Source of the DNA: Podospora pseudocomata
Taxonomy: Eukaryota > Ascomycota > Sordariomycetes > Sordariales > Podosporaceae
Assembly (NCBI RefSeq): GCF_035222375.1
Contig: NW_026946363.1
Location: 4,898,001-4,962,000, forward strand
Length of the DNA: 64,000 nucleotides
Direction: 5' to 3'
Both the position numbers and the translations under genes were made by a program. The notes beneath the pieces were generated by a model. It was not told where the DNA came from. It saw only the letters and a list, made by a program, of their open reading frames with translations, and did not search any database. Below, in pieces: positions 45,869-57,056 of the stretch; position 1 is the stretch's first letter; every line of letters begins with the position of its first letter.

Positions 45869-48573
45869 TCAGAAATCCAACCTAGTAATTCTTGTGCGAG
45901 ATGCTGACAGCACGAGCCCAAAAGTCATCGGCGGAGGCGAGTCTGAGCGCCGCATCTTCGGAGGCCGTATTCTGGGGACCACGAAAGTGTTGGCCTGGGG
46001 CGCGGAGGCGGGATCAGTCTCAACCTTTGGCTCTCCTGAGGTGTCCTCCAGCTGGTCCCTAATCGCTCTCTGGGGGGACTTCTGTACGGAAGAGAGAGTT
46101 GTCGGCTGGACAGGAGATCTGGGAGGTGTCGGGTTGTTAACTGCCAGTGCTTCAACAGTCGTAGACCTGGCAGGCTGGACGACACTGGGAGGAGGTGGGC
46201 CAGGAGAAAGGATAGCGGACAAACGACTGTCAGCAGACGCATCCATCCGTGAGAGAGCAATCTTCATGGCGTCCTGGAGGATCTGCGCAAAGACTTCCTT
46301 GACCTCATCAGGTTTGGTAAGCACCTTATCTGCTACCTTCTTGGACAATTGCCGTGTAGCCTGAAAACGGCGTGTCCGGGGTGTATGACGATGGGGCCTT
46401 TGTCGACACAGGCTCCGAAGCTGACGCCATGGTAGGCTCGACAACAGTGGTGACAGGAGACTTGCGCACCGGGGATCTGGGAGTCTGAAATTCGGGAGCC
46501 GGAGTCGGGGCGGGAGGCTGGTGAATGCTGATCAGGGGTTTGTGATGCTGAAAAGCTGGCTCAATAACAGTCTTCTCCTTTTCCTTGTTAAATTTGGCTT
46601 CGTTGAGGAGAGCCTGTTGCAACGCAAACTCATCAGCGCGCTCCTCAGCTGGAAACACCACACCGTCACGTCCGACATTGACCTGCGCCTGCTGAATTGG
46701 ATAAACCGGGGATTGGTTCTGTTTCTCAAACCAAAGAGATGGCGGTTCCTCAACCTTGGCCACTTCCTTACCCTTGCCCTTGTCGACATAGACCGGAGCA
46801 ACTGGGCTCGGGAAAAAGACCTCGAGGGACGGGCTGCTGGTATCAATCGCCCCCAGGATTTCCATGTTACGACTATCGCCGAAACCAATGGCGGCAAGCC
46901 AGCGAGAGCTGGCCTTGAGGACGTCTTTGTCTTGCAGAAGCAAGCCGAGTTGCAAATCCTTGACTTGGGTAATAAAGTCCGTAACACTGCTGTTGACGAA
47001 AATTTTCACGTTGGCAGTATCGGTGCCATCGTTCGCAAACTTCATGGCAATGCAAGCCGAGAGCCAGCGCGATGCACGCAAGAATCGCACAACTTTGTAG
47101 TCATGTCGTCTCTCTCTAGGACGAACGGCGACTTGATCAAACAGGTTGTGCGCTTCGCCAAACGCCGCAGCATGCCTCTTGTAAAAGGCGTCATCCTGAT
47201 CGTAGCCGTCGTTCCAGTAACGGCACTTCAGATTGCCAGGCATCGGTAGATGCAGTGCCTTGGCAACACAGTGAGCCAGTTTCATGGAGGAGGCTCGATA
47301 ATCAAGTGCATCGAAAACTTGCTTGAAGTGGTCATCGTCAGGGTTGGGGTGCTCCGTGAAGCCGCGGTACAGCTCCTGCGTCATTCCGGCTGTCTTCTTG
47401 TTCCAGTCGCCGGGACAGGTGCTGAGCTCAATGTCAATGAGGTAGCACAAGTGAAAGAGCTGCGAGCTGCGTTCTCCTCCGAACGCTTCTCCGAAAAACT
47501 CCACGCGCCGGACAGCCTCGTAAAGAGGGCGATTCATGAACCTCGGGCCCCAGTCTTTCAGTGGCACACCGATTCTGGGGGCGAGAATCTCCCAAGGGTC
47601 GGGCCCATTCACCACGGCTGTGTGGCGGTTAGCGAAAGGCGAGAATCCATGCTCCAAGATTTCGTGAACTCGGCCCTGGAGGTGATGTAGAAAGTTCTTC
47701 TGTTCCACGGTGGGAGAAAGCGGCATGAGGTCGTCATACCGTGCGATGTCTTGATGCTCTCGGGCTAACAGAGGCGACTGACGACTGGTAAAGACTTTTA
47801 TGAATGTGTCCGCAAAAGCTCCTCCCGAAGATCTCGCAATCAACTCCATGGCTTTGGTGGCGGAACATCTCGACGGCCCCATGAGACTAGGCCGGCAGTT
47901 CCAACCCCCAGTAAACGCAGAAGGGGTCAACAAGGTGACGGGAAGATTGGGGTTTCCCGTGGCTTCCGCGATAGTTCTACAGATTTCTTCTGTAGTCAAG
48001 AATTTCTTCTCGCCGAAGTCAATGCAAATATCATGCTCGGGGGTGACAGGCGTGAACATGAAAATAACCAAGGGGACGTTCTTGGAGGCAGCAGACTTGG
48101 CACTGTCGCCAATCTGCGTGAGAAGAACGTTGAGAAATCCGGCATTGTCGGCTGGAACAGTGGTAATATGATCACCGTTGGGGCCAAAGATTTTTCTGCG
48201 CATAGGGCTCCCAGGACCTGCATCCAGTTTGGTGGAAACATTCTCAAGGAAGCAGTGCAAATCGAGAGAGCTCAGCCAAGTCTGTTTTGGACATATCAGT
48301 ACTCGACACTAGTCGTCGAATCATCAGAAGCAAATGTCATCAACGTACATGATCACTTGGACGACCAAGACCGTAGCAGCCGACTTTATAGGCAAGAAAG
48401 TCGGCAACTATCCAGCCGTATTTGTCAGCTTTGGCGTAATTGTCGGCAATACCGCAGACGCCGAGAATCTCGGTGTTTTTGCTGATGGGGAAGTCGGGAG
48501 GCGCATGGAGAATGAGCTGAACCTCGGACATGGCCGCCAATGGGTCGATCACGTAAGGGCCCAAGGATCCCAT
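45869..48573 (-). CDS. Large protein of unknown function, 862 aa
   Basis: Three exons (48573-48349, 48281-46410, 46360-45869) encode 862 aa. The first intron (GTACGT...AAACAG, TACTGAT branch) is convincing. The second, 49 nt from GTGTCG to TTTCAG, is needed to keep frame but has a weak branch site. Residues about 1-230 have alternating strand/helix character: ILGVCGIADNYAKADKYGWI, YGLGRPSDH, VPLVIFMFTPVTPEHDICID, then LPVTLLTPSAFTGGWNCRPS. This recalls an alpha/beta (Rossmann or caspase-like) domain, but no catalytic dyad could be assigned. The middle is helical (LYEAVRRVEFFGEAFGGE; LCYLIDIELSTCPGDWNKK); the last 300 residues are Pro/Ser/Lys-rich and disordered. I recognise no family. A plausible guess is a fungal-specific protein, seen mainly in Sordariomycetes. 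Confidence 0.65.
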
Positions 48574-50192
48574 CTCGCCTGATAATAGTTTCAGTCACGT
48601 TATCTGAAGCAGAAAGTCGGATGGAAGCCGAAATGAACGGAAATATACGGTTTACAATTGACTGGCTCTTGGCCGTCAACTCTAAAACAGTAGAGGTCGC
48701 AGAATGCGATGGGAAGAGAGAAAGAAGGGGTTTTTTCGAGAGAGGATGGTGCCCACCAATGGTAGGTTGACTGCTTGGGTTCTCTCTGCCAAGTGTCTGG
48801 ATCAGGGAGAAGGGAATGTGAATCGATTTTGCAGTTGGAGCAGGTGGCACTGTCCTGAATTGTGGCAGTGGGAAGTGGAAGGGAGAAGGCGGGGCGAGGA
48901 AGAGAAGAAGGTCAGTGGAGAGAGTGGAAGCAGAGAGTAGAAGAGGGAAGGAGCTGGGGACTGAAGTCGCAAAGCAGCTGAGGGTTGTAGTGGGAGTAAG
49001 AAGGCAGGTGCAACCAGGGTGGTTTTCACCTTGACGACGACAATATCAGCGGGGTTATTTTTGACAGGACTTCGGGAAGGTACGGGAGCAGGGCAAGCCG
49101 TTCATTATGGCAGGTACCTTGGAGGACAGGCAGGCACAGAGTTTGTTTGCAACATACCTAACCTTAACCTAAAGTGCACAAGAAAACCTTCATCATGGAG
49201 TTACCTAGAACTTGCCAAGTTGTTTGCACATGTTAAGCATGGAAACACGCCACAAGGCTAACATAGTTCAATGACAACAAACGAGAGCTGCGGTCCGCAC
49301 ATACACAATTTCATCTACAGCGGCAGCATGCGTCAAGCATCCATCAGATACTGACATTGACGGACACTGACAAGTAGACTCAGACCTCGATGTCCAGGAC
49401 ATAAGCTTTTTCCAATCCTGATACCTGTGTCCATCTGGTCAAACTTCGTTCTTATTACAAAAGATCAAGAGAGTCTTCAATCTGGTCTGAAACGGGCGGA
49501 AAGAAAGAAAGATGCCCAGCATTGAAGACGGAATGCACTCCAAGGTCGTTCACTTGTTCACTGTATTCAAAGTCATTCACACATGGGTTAAGTTGTTGGT
49601 CGATAGATTGCATATTGTGACGGAACTCACAGATACTCAAAAACACCGGCTTGGGCACTAGACTCTATGAATGACCGACTTACTAAGCCTCGATCTCAAT
49701 CCTTATACTATGTTCTCTCCGAAATCCTCTTCGATAATTGTAGTCTAGAACTTCGGATGTCTTTCCGAGACACAAGGGAAGTTCGGGACTGGTCCCGATC
49801 GACAGACCCTGGATCGCCAAGATGAATCTAACTGATAATCACCCTCCAATCAAAGGTCACAAAAGCAGTGGCGTTATCGACTGGGTCTTGGCAAGTGGAG
49901 GGGAGCAACGACCTCGCATCGTCTGGTGAAATGATAGAATTCAGAAACATCATTGCGTCTTATTATATCTCGCACACCTCAGGGTTAACTTCCTGTAAGA
50001 GGGTATAGTTTGTGGTTCTAGTAACTATACTGGGAAGACGGAGAACATTGCTTCGTTTAGTCCCGCATTTTCTCATCCTCCAGATTCCCCACAGTCACCC
50101 CGCATTACGCTCTCTGAGCTCCGAGCTTACGACTATCAAAGGAAGTCTTGTCATTGAGCTCAGTGAGACATTCTCACCACCGAGCCTCCCCA
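48574..50192. other. Divergent intergenic region before the ALO gene
   Basis: About 1.6 kb. The first 450 bases are purine-rich on the plus strand (GGAAGGGAGAAGG type), as in a pyrimidine-rich leader of the minus-strand gene. No convincing frame. Confidence 0.4.
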
Positions 50193-51854
50193 ATGGCGTC
50201 TCCAACCGAGGACCTCTCCCACATCCCCCTGGAAACCCGATCCATCATCACCACCGAATCCTCAGATGGCATCCCCTTCCCCGCCTCCCCCATCCCTCAC
50301 ACCCACCGCACCTGGGCTCGGACCTTCAGCTCTCGCCCTGAAGTCTACCTCCAGCCTTCCACCCTCCCTCAAATAACCAAAATCACCAACCTTGCTCGCC
50401 GCTGCCGTCGCCGTCTGGTTGTTGTCGGATCCGGGCACTCCCCTTCGAACCTCACATGCACCTCCTCTTGGATGGTCAACCTGGACAAATACTCTCGTGT
50501 CCTCTCGATTGACCCCACCACCGGCATTTGTGTGCTCCAATCCGGCATCAGACTATGGCAGCTCAGCGAGGCCCTCAACAAGGAAGGCCTCGCCCTCCCC
50601 AGCATGGGAAGCATCAACGAGCAGTCCATCGCCGGCGCCATCTCTACTGGTACTCACGGCAGCTCCCTCAAGCACGGCCTGATTTCCGAAGGAGTGGAAT
50701 CCCTCAAGATTGTCCTCGCCAACGGTGAAGAAGTCTTCTGCTCACCAACAGAGAGATCGGATCTCTTCCGCGCTGCCTTGCTCAGCTTGGGAGCCATCGG
50801 CATCGTCACCGAGGTGACATTCAGAGCAGTCAAGGCGTTCAGTTTGGCATGGGAACAATCGATTGACTCCGACAGCAAGCTGTTTGCCGAGTGGGAGTCC
50901 AAACTTTGGAAACAATCCGAGTTTGTCAGGGTGTGGTGGTTCCCCTACATGAGAAGGGCGGTAGTTTGGAAGGCGGACAAGGTGGATGAGAATGATTTGG
51001 ACACGGGGGTGGTGAAGAACTATGATCCGCCGACGAGCTTTCAGGACAGCAAGATTGGGTATTTTGTCTACCACAACTTGCTGGCGTTGGCGAGGTGGTT
51101 CCCTAGGATTACTCCGTGGGTGGAGTGGTTTGTGTTTGGGCTGCAGTATGGGTTTGGGAATGGGGAAACGACAACTACGCGGGCGGTGCAGCCGAGTTAC
51201 AAGGCTTTCTTGTTGAACTGTCTGTACAGTCAGTTTGTGAATGAGTGGGCTATTCCGCTTGCGAAGGGACCGGAGGCGCTGCAGAGATTGGCGGCTTGGT
51301 TGCATAGACTACAGCCCGGGGATGAGGGGTATGTTGAGCATAAGATTCCTTTCAGTGCGGAGGGTCTCTGGGTGCACAGTCCGGTTGAGGTCAGGGTCAG
51401 CGATACCACTGTCAAGACCAGCGGCGAAAGGGGAAACAGGCCTTGGTTGGATATCACTCCTGAGGATGGACCGGCGTTGTATCTCAACGCGACGATGTAC
51501 CGACCTTACCATAAGGACCCAAGTTACAATGCGACGGAAAGGTACTACGAGGCTTTCGAGTGGTTGATGAGAGATCTGGGCGGAAAGCCACATTGGGCAA
51601 AGACATTTGCTGTCACGCCGGACGAGTTTGCGAGCAAGCAGTGGTATGGTGAGAATTTCCACCAGTTCAGGAAGGTGAGAGATGAGGTCGACCCTCTGGG
51701 CATGTTCGTTGGACCATGGCAGCGCAAGTTCTTGCTGGGAGAGCCGGCGGAGGAGAAGGATAGGCTTGCTTTGGAAGAAGTTGGGTTTGAGCAGAAGCCT
51801 GCGAAGGAGGGTGGTTATGTTGTGACGGGGCACCAAAATGTGGTTGTCGCATGA
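50193..51854 (+). CDS. alo1: D-arabinono-1,4-lactone oxidase
   Basis: Last step of D-erythroascorbate synthesis: oxidises D-arabinono-1,4-lactone with O2, making erythroascorbate and H2O2, usually at the mitochondrial outer membrane. One exon, 553 aa from ATG 50193 (yeast Alo1 has 526). The N-terminal VAO-type FAD domain shows VVVGSGHSPSNL, where His82 is the position of covalent FAD attachment in the family, and GLALPSMGSINEQSIAGAIS plus TGTHGSSLKHG, the flavin-contacting loop. The ALO C-terminal domain includes HWAK (467-470), the HWxK motif, followed by a conserved segment near LGMFVGPWQRKFL. All diagnostic residues are present. It shares orientation with the following DUF3433 gene. Confidence 0.95.
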   Translation: MASPTEDLSHIPLETRSIITTESSDGIPFPASPIPHTHRTWARTFSSRPEVYLQPSTLPQITKITNLARRCRRRLVVVGSGHSPSNLTCTSSWMVNLDKYSRVLSIDPTTGICVLQSGIRLWQLSEALNKEGLALPSMGSINEQSIAGAISTGTHGSSLKHGLISEGVESLKIVLANGEEVFCSPTERSDLFRAALLSLGAIGIVTEVTFRAVKAFSLAWEQSIDSDSKLFAEWESKLWKQSEFVRVWWFPYMRRAVVWKADKVDENDLDTGVVKNYDPPTSFQDSKIGYFVYHNLLALARWFPRITPWVEWFVFGLQYGFGNGETTTTRAVQPSYKAFLLNCLYSQFVNEWAIPLAKGPEALQRLAAWLHRLQPGDEGYVEHKIPFSAEGLWVHSPVEVRVSDTTVKTSGERGNRPWLDITPEDGPALYLNATMYRPYHKDPSYNATERYYEAFEWLMRDLGGKPHWAKTFAVTPDEFASKQWYGENFHQFRKVRDEVDPLGMFVGPWQRKFLLGEPAEEKDRLALEEVGFEQKPAKEGGYVVTGHQNVVVA

Positions 51855-52589
51855 GTGTTTGTGTTAGAGGCAGATAACACGGAGTTTGGCTCGCTGCATT
51901 AAATGACGTAGTCGCTGGAGCTTCAATCGACATCTCAAAGAAATCGTGGTCTCTTCTTCAAAAGTGAAGCTATCCCAGTGTTCGAGGCACAGTTTCCCGG
52001 TTTAGAGATCTCCGGCTGCGGGTCGCCCCGCCTACCGCACGGACCACAGGTTATGCTTGGCGTGCCCCGCGTCAAAACGTTCACTTGGTCAACGGCCATG
52101 ATCTCATCCGTCAAAACAGATTTCCAAATTGGATTACACGGGATGAAACACGGCGTAACACAGACGGTGTCTAAGTTCGGAAGAAAAAGATCACGGCGCT
52201 AGGGAGCTGGTTAGTTAGCTGCAGTCTAGACAGGTGATCGCAACAAGCCTCATTTACCAGCTCTTGACGAATATGCAGGGCGTCGTCGTTTGATGGGGAA
52301 AAGTGGTGGCTGGTGTTCCCGTCGCCCAACCACCAGCTCCCACGCCATTCTCTTGGCTCTCCCAGGGACAAGCCCAACCTCTCCAGAAAACAACATGAAG
52401 CACGGCAGTCCCTGGTTTCCTGCGTTTTTCTTTCTTGTGCATCTTGCATGATGACATGACGCGCCTCTTCCCTCCTTTCCATCCTGTTTTCGCATCCATC
52501 ACGATCCAATTGGCCGTGTCACCTGTGGGTTTCTGTTTCTGAGCGAGAAGCGCCCCATTCTTGTTTGCGCTCCGATTCGCAGAAGAGAC
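51855..52589. other. Intergenic region between alo1 and the DUF3433 gene
   Basis: Frames of 80-160 codons on the minus strand lack recognisable motifs. The rightmost part contains the promoter and leader of the next gene. Confidence 0.4.
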
Positions 52590-55378
52590 ATGAGCTTCCA
52601 GAACAACAAGCAGCAGCAGCCTCGTGTGTACACCGACAAACCCCACCACCCTCGATTGGATTGCCTTGCTCACGGCCAATTTTAGGAACACATCTGCAGT
52701 ACAATCTTGCACAGCAACAACATCCAAGATCACACTCGAATTCTTCTTCCGAAGTCACACCTCCACAGCGGGACGAGGGGCATGCAGCATCTGCCTCTCA
52801 TCCCAGCTCCCTCCCACCACCACCACCACCACCACAAACACAAACACAATTCTCTCACTTCCCAGCCCGGCCTACATCGACAACCACCTATTCGGAGCCG
52901 GATTACGGAGCGGACCAAATTCACAACCCTCCCTCTGTCGCGCGCGCACATGGACAGCCCGTCATAGTAGAGGGACCTTATCTTCGTGGGACAAACATGG
53001 CTTCACCGCCAGGATATCAGCAGCCCGACTGGGAGCCTGCCTTCAACGCCAGGATGTTGACAGATTTCAGAGAGGACCTTGCCCGAATGGACGGAGTCAT
53101 AACACCAGGAGTAGACGACACTCCATATATTCACCAAGCCATTGAAGCACTCACTCGCCGTGATCGCGATACTGGTTATTCCGCAAATGAGTCTTCGAGC
53201 AGTGACAGCGCACAGGCTGGACCGTCGATATATCCGAACCAACCAGACCGACAGGTTTACCAACACCCTCAGCAAACGCCACGACCTATCTCCACGGGAC
53301 CAATTCAGGAGGGGGATGAAGTGCTGCAACCACCTAATCCACAATTTTCGAAACCAAATCCAGCCGCTTCCGCCGACTCGCTTGCCGAAAGTTTGCTCAA
53401 AGGTGCTAGGAAACCTGCGCAGCCTCATGAATGGAGACCAGTGGAGAGGGAGGAGATTCTCAACAGGACTGGGGAATGGAAGACCCAGGGAGTACCGCCA
53501 CTTACCTTTAGGCCATGGCCATTACGAGCACCCGCTTTGTTTGGGTTCATGGCCACATGTGTGCTGATGATCGCGGCTCTTGCCTTTGGTGCTGTTTGGT
53601 CACATCAAAAACAGGGGTTAGTTGGTTGGGACGACATCGTGGGCGGCCGGTATTTCGTCTTTAGGATCCTCCCGCAACTAGTCGGGGCTGTCTTCCTGCT
53701 CTATGCGCAGTTCATCATCACAACCATCTTCCGGATCCTACCGTTTGTGCGGTTGGCTTCTCACGACCCCCAGGTCCGTGATGGTGCGGTATACCAGAGA
53801 CTCTACCCTTCGTTTCTCTGGCCGAAGTTTGTCGGACCGTGGAATGTCTGGGTGCCGATCTTTGTTACTTGGCTGATGAACTTTACCATCCCGCTTCAGA
53901 GCTCGCTTTTTACGGTTATTCTTGCGGAAGAGGGGGAGGAGAGACAGTGGGTTTGGGCCACATGTCAAGGTGTGGCTTGGGCCTTGGTAGGGTTATACCT
54001 GTTGTTGCTCATTTCAACAATCATCGTCTGGAGATTCTGGGCAACTACCGAAAAGACCGGTCTGATTTGGGACCCTCGATCTCTGGCCGATTACATCGCC
54101 ATCGTCTCCGAAACCAACACCGCGACCGACTATCGCGGTACTCAACTCGCCCGCGGAATAGAGGGCATCCGCTTCGCCCTCCGCCGCCGTGCTCACGATA
54201 GGCTAGGGTACTGGACCTGGAAAGATGGTCGCCCGGGTTTCTGGCATACTCTTGGGAGCCCCATGGATAACGAGTCCAACCTCCTTCCCTTTCCGGATGT
54301 CACCAGCGGTCAAAGAATGGAGAAACAACCATTCAACAACCAAAGCCCCCTAATCGAAAACCCCGATCACCATCCCGACCTCGAAGCCTCGGACCCGAAC
54401 GCCACAATCCGACACAGATACCTCCCCTGGTCATTGCGAACAAGCCAACTCCTCTGGTTCATCATCGCGAGCGTTATCCTCCTTGCCGCCCTCTTTGTCG
54501 TCTCCTTCCTCCCATCAACTCGTATAAGCAAGGGCTTCACCCCCGGATTGCGCGCCGACCCCCAACCAGGCGCGTTCTCCGCCGCGGATTTCCTCTACGC
54601 GTTTGTCCCCTCCCTGTTGGGGATGATGCTGTTCCTCAGCTTCCAGCACATAACCACCCACTTCCTCATCCTCACGCCCTGGGCGGCACTATCTTCCCCC
54701 GGCGGTTGCCGAGCGGAAGAGGGACTCCTAGTCGACTACCCAGCCTGCCTCCCCCTCGAATCCAGCTTCAAAGCCCTGAGGAACAAGCATTTCCGCGCGG
54801 CGTTTCTGTCGTTCAGCTCAACTTTGTTTCTGGCGATCCCGGTCCTGGCAGGGGGGATGTTTATGGCCTTGACGAAACTATCCAGAACGAGAAGGGAAGA
54901 AGACGGGGTGGTGGTCGAGGACTGGGAGCAAGAGGTGAGGATGTATGCTAACATGCCTGCTTATACTCTTTTGCTGGCGGTGCTGGGGCTGTATCTCGTG
55001 GCGTTGGTGAGTCTTGTGCCAAAGAGGAAGGAGGTGGGGATGCCGCATGGGGTTGGGTGTCTGGCGGAGGTGGTGGGGTATCTTGTGAACAACGAGTTGA
55101 GGGAGGAGCTGGCTTTCAAGAGGTGTGTCAACAAGGAGGAGCTTCTGGAACGGATGGGGGCGGGGGGGAGGGGGAATGGGGGGATTGATATGAGTCCGAG
55201 GTGGTATTTCGGGTTTGGGGGGGAGGGGGTGGCGGGTGTGCCGCTTATTGGGGGGGAGCAGCAGCAAAATGGGGAGATGGAGAGTGAGCTTGGGATTAGG
55301 AGGTTGAGGAGGTTTACTGAGAAGAGGAGGGTTAGGAAGAGCATGATTAGGAGGGGGAATGATGGGTTGTCTTTGTGA
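52590..55378 (+). CDS. DUF3433-type multi-pass membrane protein
   Basis: Two exons (52590-52623 and 52686-55378) join in phase across a 62-nt GTGTGT...TTTTAG intron with a CTCAC branch site, encoding 908 aa. Exon 1 supplies the only suitable ATG (MSFQNNKQQQP); without it the long frame has no ATG until deep inside. Residues 1-290 are disordered and Pro/Gln/Ser-rich. The membrane part has two similar halves of about four helices each: FMATCVLMIAALAFGAVW, LPQLVGAVFLLYAQFIITT, then after a loop LLWFIIASVILLAALFVV and FVPSLLGMMLFLSFQHITTH. This duplicated layout and the RILPFVRLAS / ILTPWAALSS turns are those of fungal DUF3433 proteins, whose function is unknown. The C-terminus is Gly-rich. Confidence 0.82.
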
Positions 55379-56537
55379 GGTGGGGGTTGGCTTTTGGGAT
55401 TGTTTGGAGTTTTGGGAGGATACCACGGTTGATACATTTTTTTTTTTTGGAACATTTGCGAAGCATGGCGAATGTGAAAGGGGAGGGGGGAAAAATACTC
55501 GAAAATTGTTAGATACCAGGAAGATGGAAGGGTATAATGTCTGAATGTTGGTCAATGTATGAGAATGGAATGGAATGGAATGGAATGGCGATGGGATGTG
55601 TTATGAATAATGTACGGAAATGGGTGGGCATAGTTGGGAGGGAGATTCTTTGTCACATACTACTTACTACTTACTCTTGTTAGACACGCCAAAAAACAAA
55701 AAAACAAAAGACAGAGCCGAATAAATGGTAGATACCTCTCTGATGAATTGGTCTTTGCATTTGGCTGGTGTGCATTAAATCAGAAGTCTGCAGATCCCAC
55801 GAGCTGGCTGGGTGAGTTATCCTCCAATATCAACGAGAATTGCTAGCTCCATGACCTTGGTGAGGAGGTGAATAGGCCGGTTCGACGAATCAGGATGGGC
55901 ACGCATGAGCTTTTCAAAAACGTATGATACTTTGATTTGCTAAACATTTACCATGCCCAGCGGTAAGATCCATGTAAGGCGTCATGATATAACCCTTCCA
56001 CCACGCCAACTTCTTTTCAGACATTAACAACAAAAACGTGGTAATAATACCAATCAGCCGTGAGGCCTGTCCTGTCATATTCCCTTCTCCCACCTATACC
56101 GATTCGCCCCCTCTTTCCATTTGCCGTGAGGCATCCTTGTCCGTCTTTTTGAATTAAATGAGTTTTGTAAGCTCAAGATTATGGGTTGATCAACCCATTA
56201 GCATAAAAGTGATTGCTGCAGCCCATCCCCTTTTACACCATGCAAGGGGTATAATATGCAGCCTTATGTGCTTTTTGGGGGGGGGGGTGTATCATCACCT
56301 TGCTGCCTGTCTCCCTTCCGACCGCCATATGTTTGGAAATGATGCTGGTACTGTTTGTCCCCCCATCACTCCCAAAGATGTGATAAAACGTAGTATGTTG
56401 ATGAATATGTAAACAAGCCGTGTGCTCTCAAGAGTGAGCCTGAGTTGTTATCCTTGTCCTGCGATTGGCCGCGTGACCCGAGTATTCCTATTTTTAATCC
56501 AATCCATGGCGAAGCGGCGGAACCACCTCCACTATTA
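55379..56537. other. Convergent intergenic region
   Basis: Contains the AATGG pentamer repeat, T- and G-homopolymer runs (about 55437-55448 and 56277-56287) and no convincing frame. Both neighbouring genes end here. Confidence 0.4.
55564..55588. repeat. (AATGG)5 pentamer microsatellite
   Basis: Five perfect head-to-tail AATGG units, about 185 bp after the DUF3433 stop codon. Confidence 0.9.
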
Positions 56538-57056
56538 TCATGTCCGATGTCGATGTGACCGATGCCCACGATCCCGTCTCGACGACCCACCGCCGCCTGA
56601 CCGCTCCAGCTCACGCTCCAACTCCTCAGCACGCCGGCGATAGTCCCTAACAATATCCCGGATGTGTCTGATGCGGTCAAAGTCCAGCTCGAGCTCGTCT
56701 ATCTGCGCCATGATGTCGTGGTAGCGCGCAATCTCGGCATCGGCATTGTCGATGAGCTGACCACTCTGGTCATAGACGCTCAGAGTTACTATTTGCGATT
56801 GTTCCATCAGGTACTCGAGCCGCTGCTGAATATGCTGCATGACTCGGTCAAAATGTCGGCCCAGCGCGGACAGAGACGAGCTGTCAATCATGAGTAGCCC
56901 CTGCGAAGACGCCCTGCTCGCGGCGCGGGAGGACGAGGACCCAGCTGCCGCTACTGCCTGCTGTCCATGTCGAAGGATTTGAATCTCGTCTTCTGTCAGC
57001 CCTAGTTGCGTGTCGGGTACGGCATTCGTGGGCGGTTGTTGCGACGACGACGACAT
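56538..57056 (-). CDS. Small coiled-coil protein, possibly BLOC-1-like
   Basis: One exon of 172 aa from ATG 57056 (MSSSSQQPPTNAVPD). After a Ser/Ala-rich opening comes LTEDEIQILRHGQQAVAAAG, then two long helices with coiled-coil spacing: LSALGRHFDRVMQHIQQRL and ELELDFDRIRHIRDIVRDY with RRRAEELERELERS. The C-terminus is Gly/Arg/Ser-rich (SRRDRGHRSHRHRT). The size and double-helix plan resemble subunits of BLOC-1/BORC-type endosomal tethering complexes, but I cannot assign one and make this only a suggestion. The open frame continues upstream without an ATG; the start was chosen as the first ATG. Confidence 0.65.
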   Translation of the reverse strand: MSSSSQQPPTNAVPDTQLGLTEDEIQILRHGQQAVAAAGSSSSRAASRASSQGLLMIDSSSLSALGRHFDRVMQHIQQRLEYLMEQSQIVTLSVYDQSGQLIDNADAEIARYHDIMAQIDELELDFDRIRHIRDIVRDYRRRAEELERELERSGGGGSSRRDRGHRSHRHRT

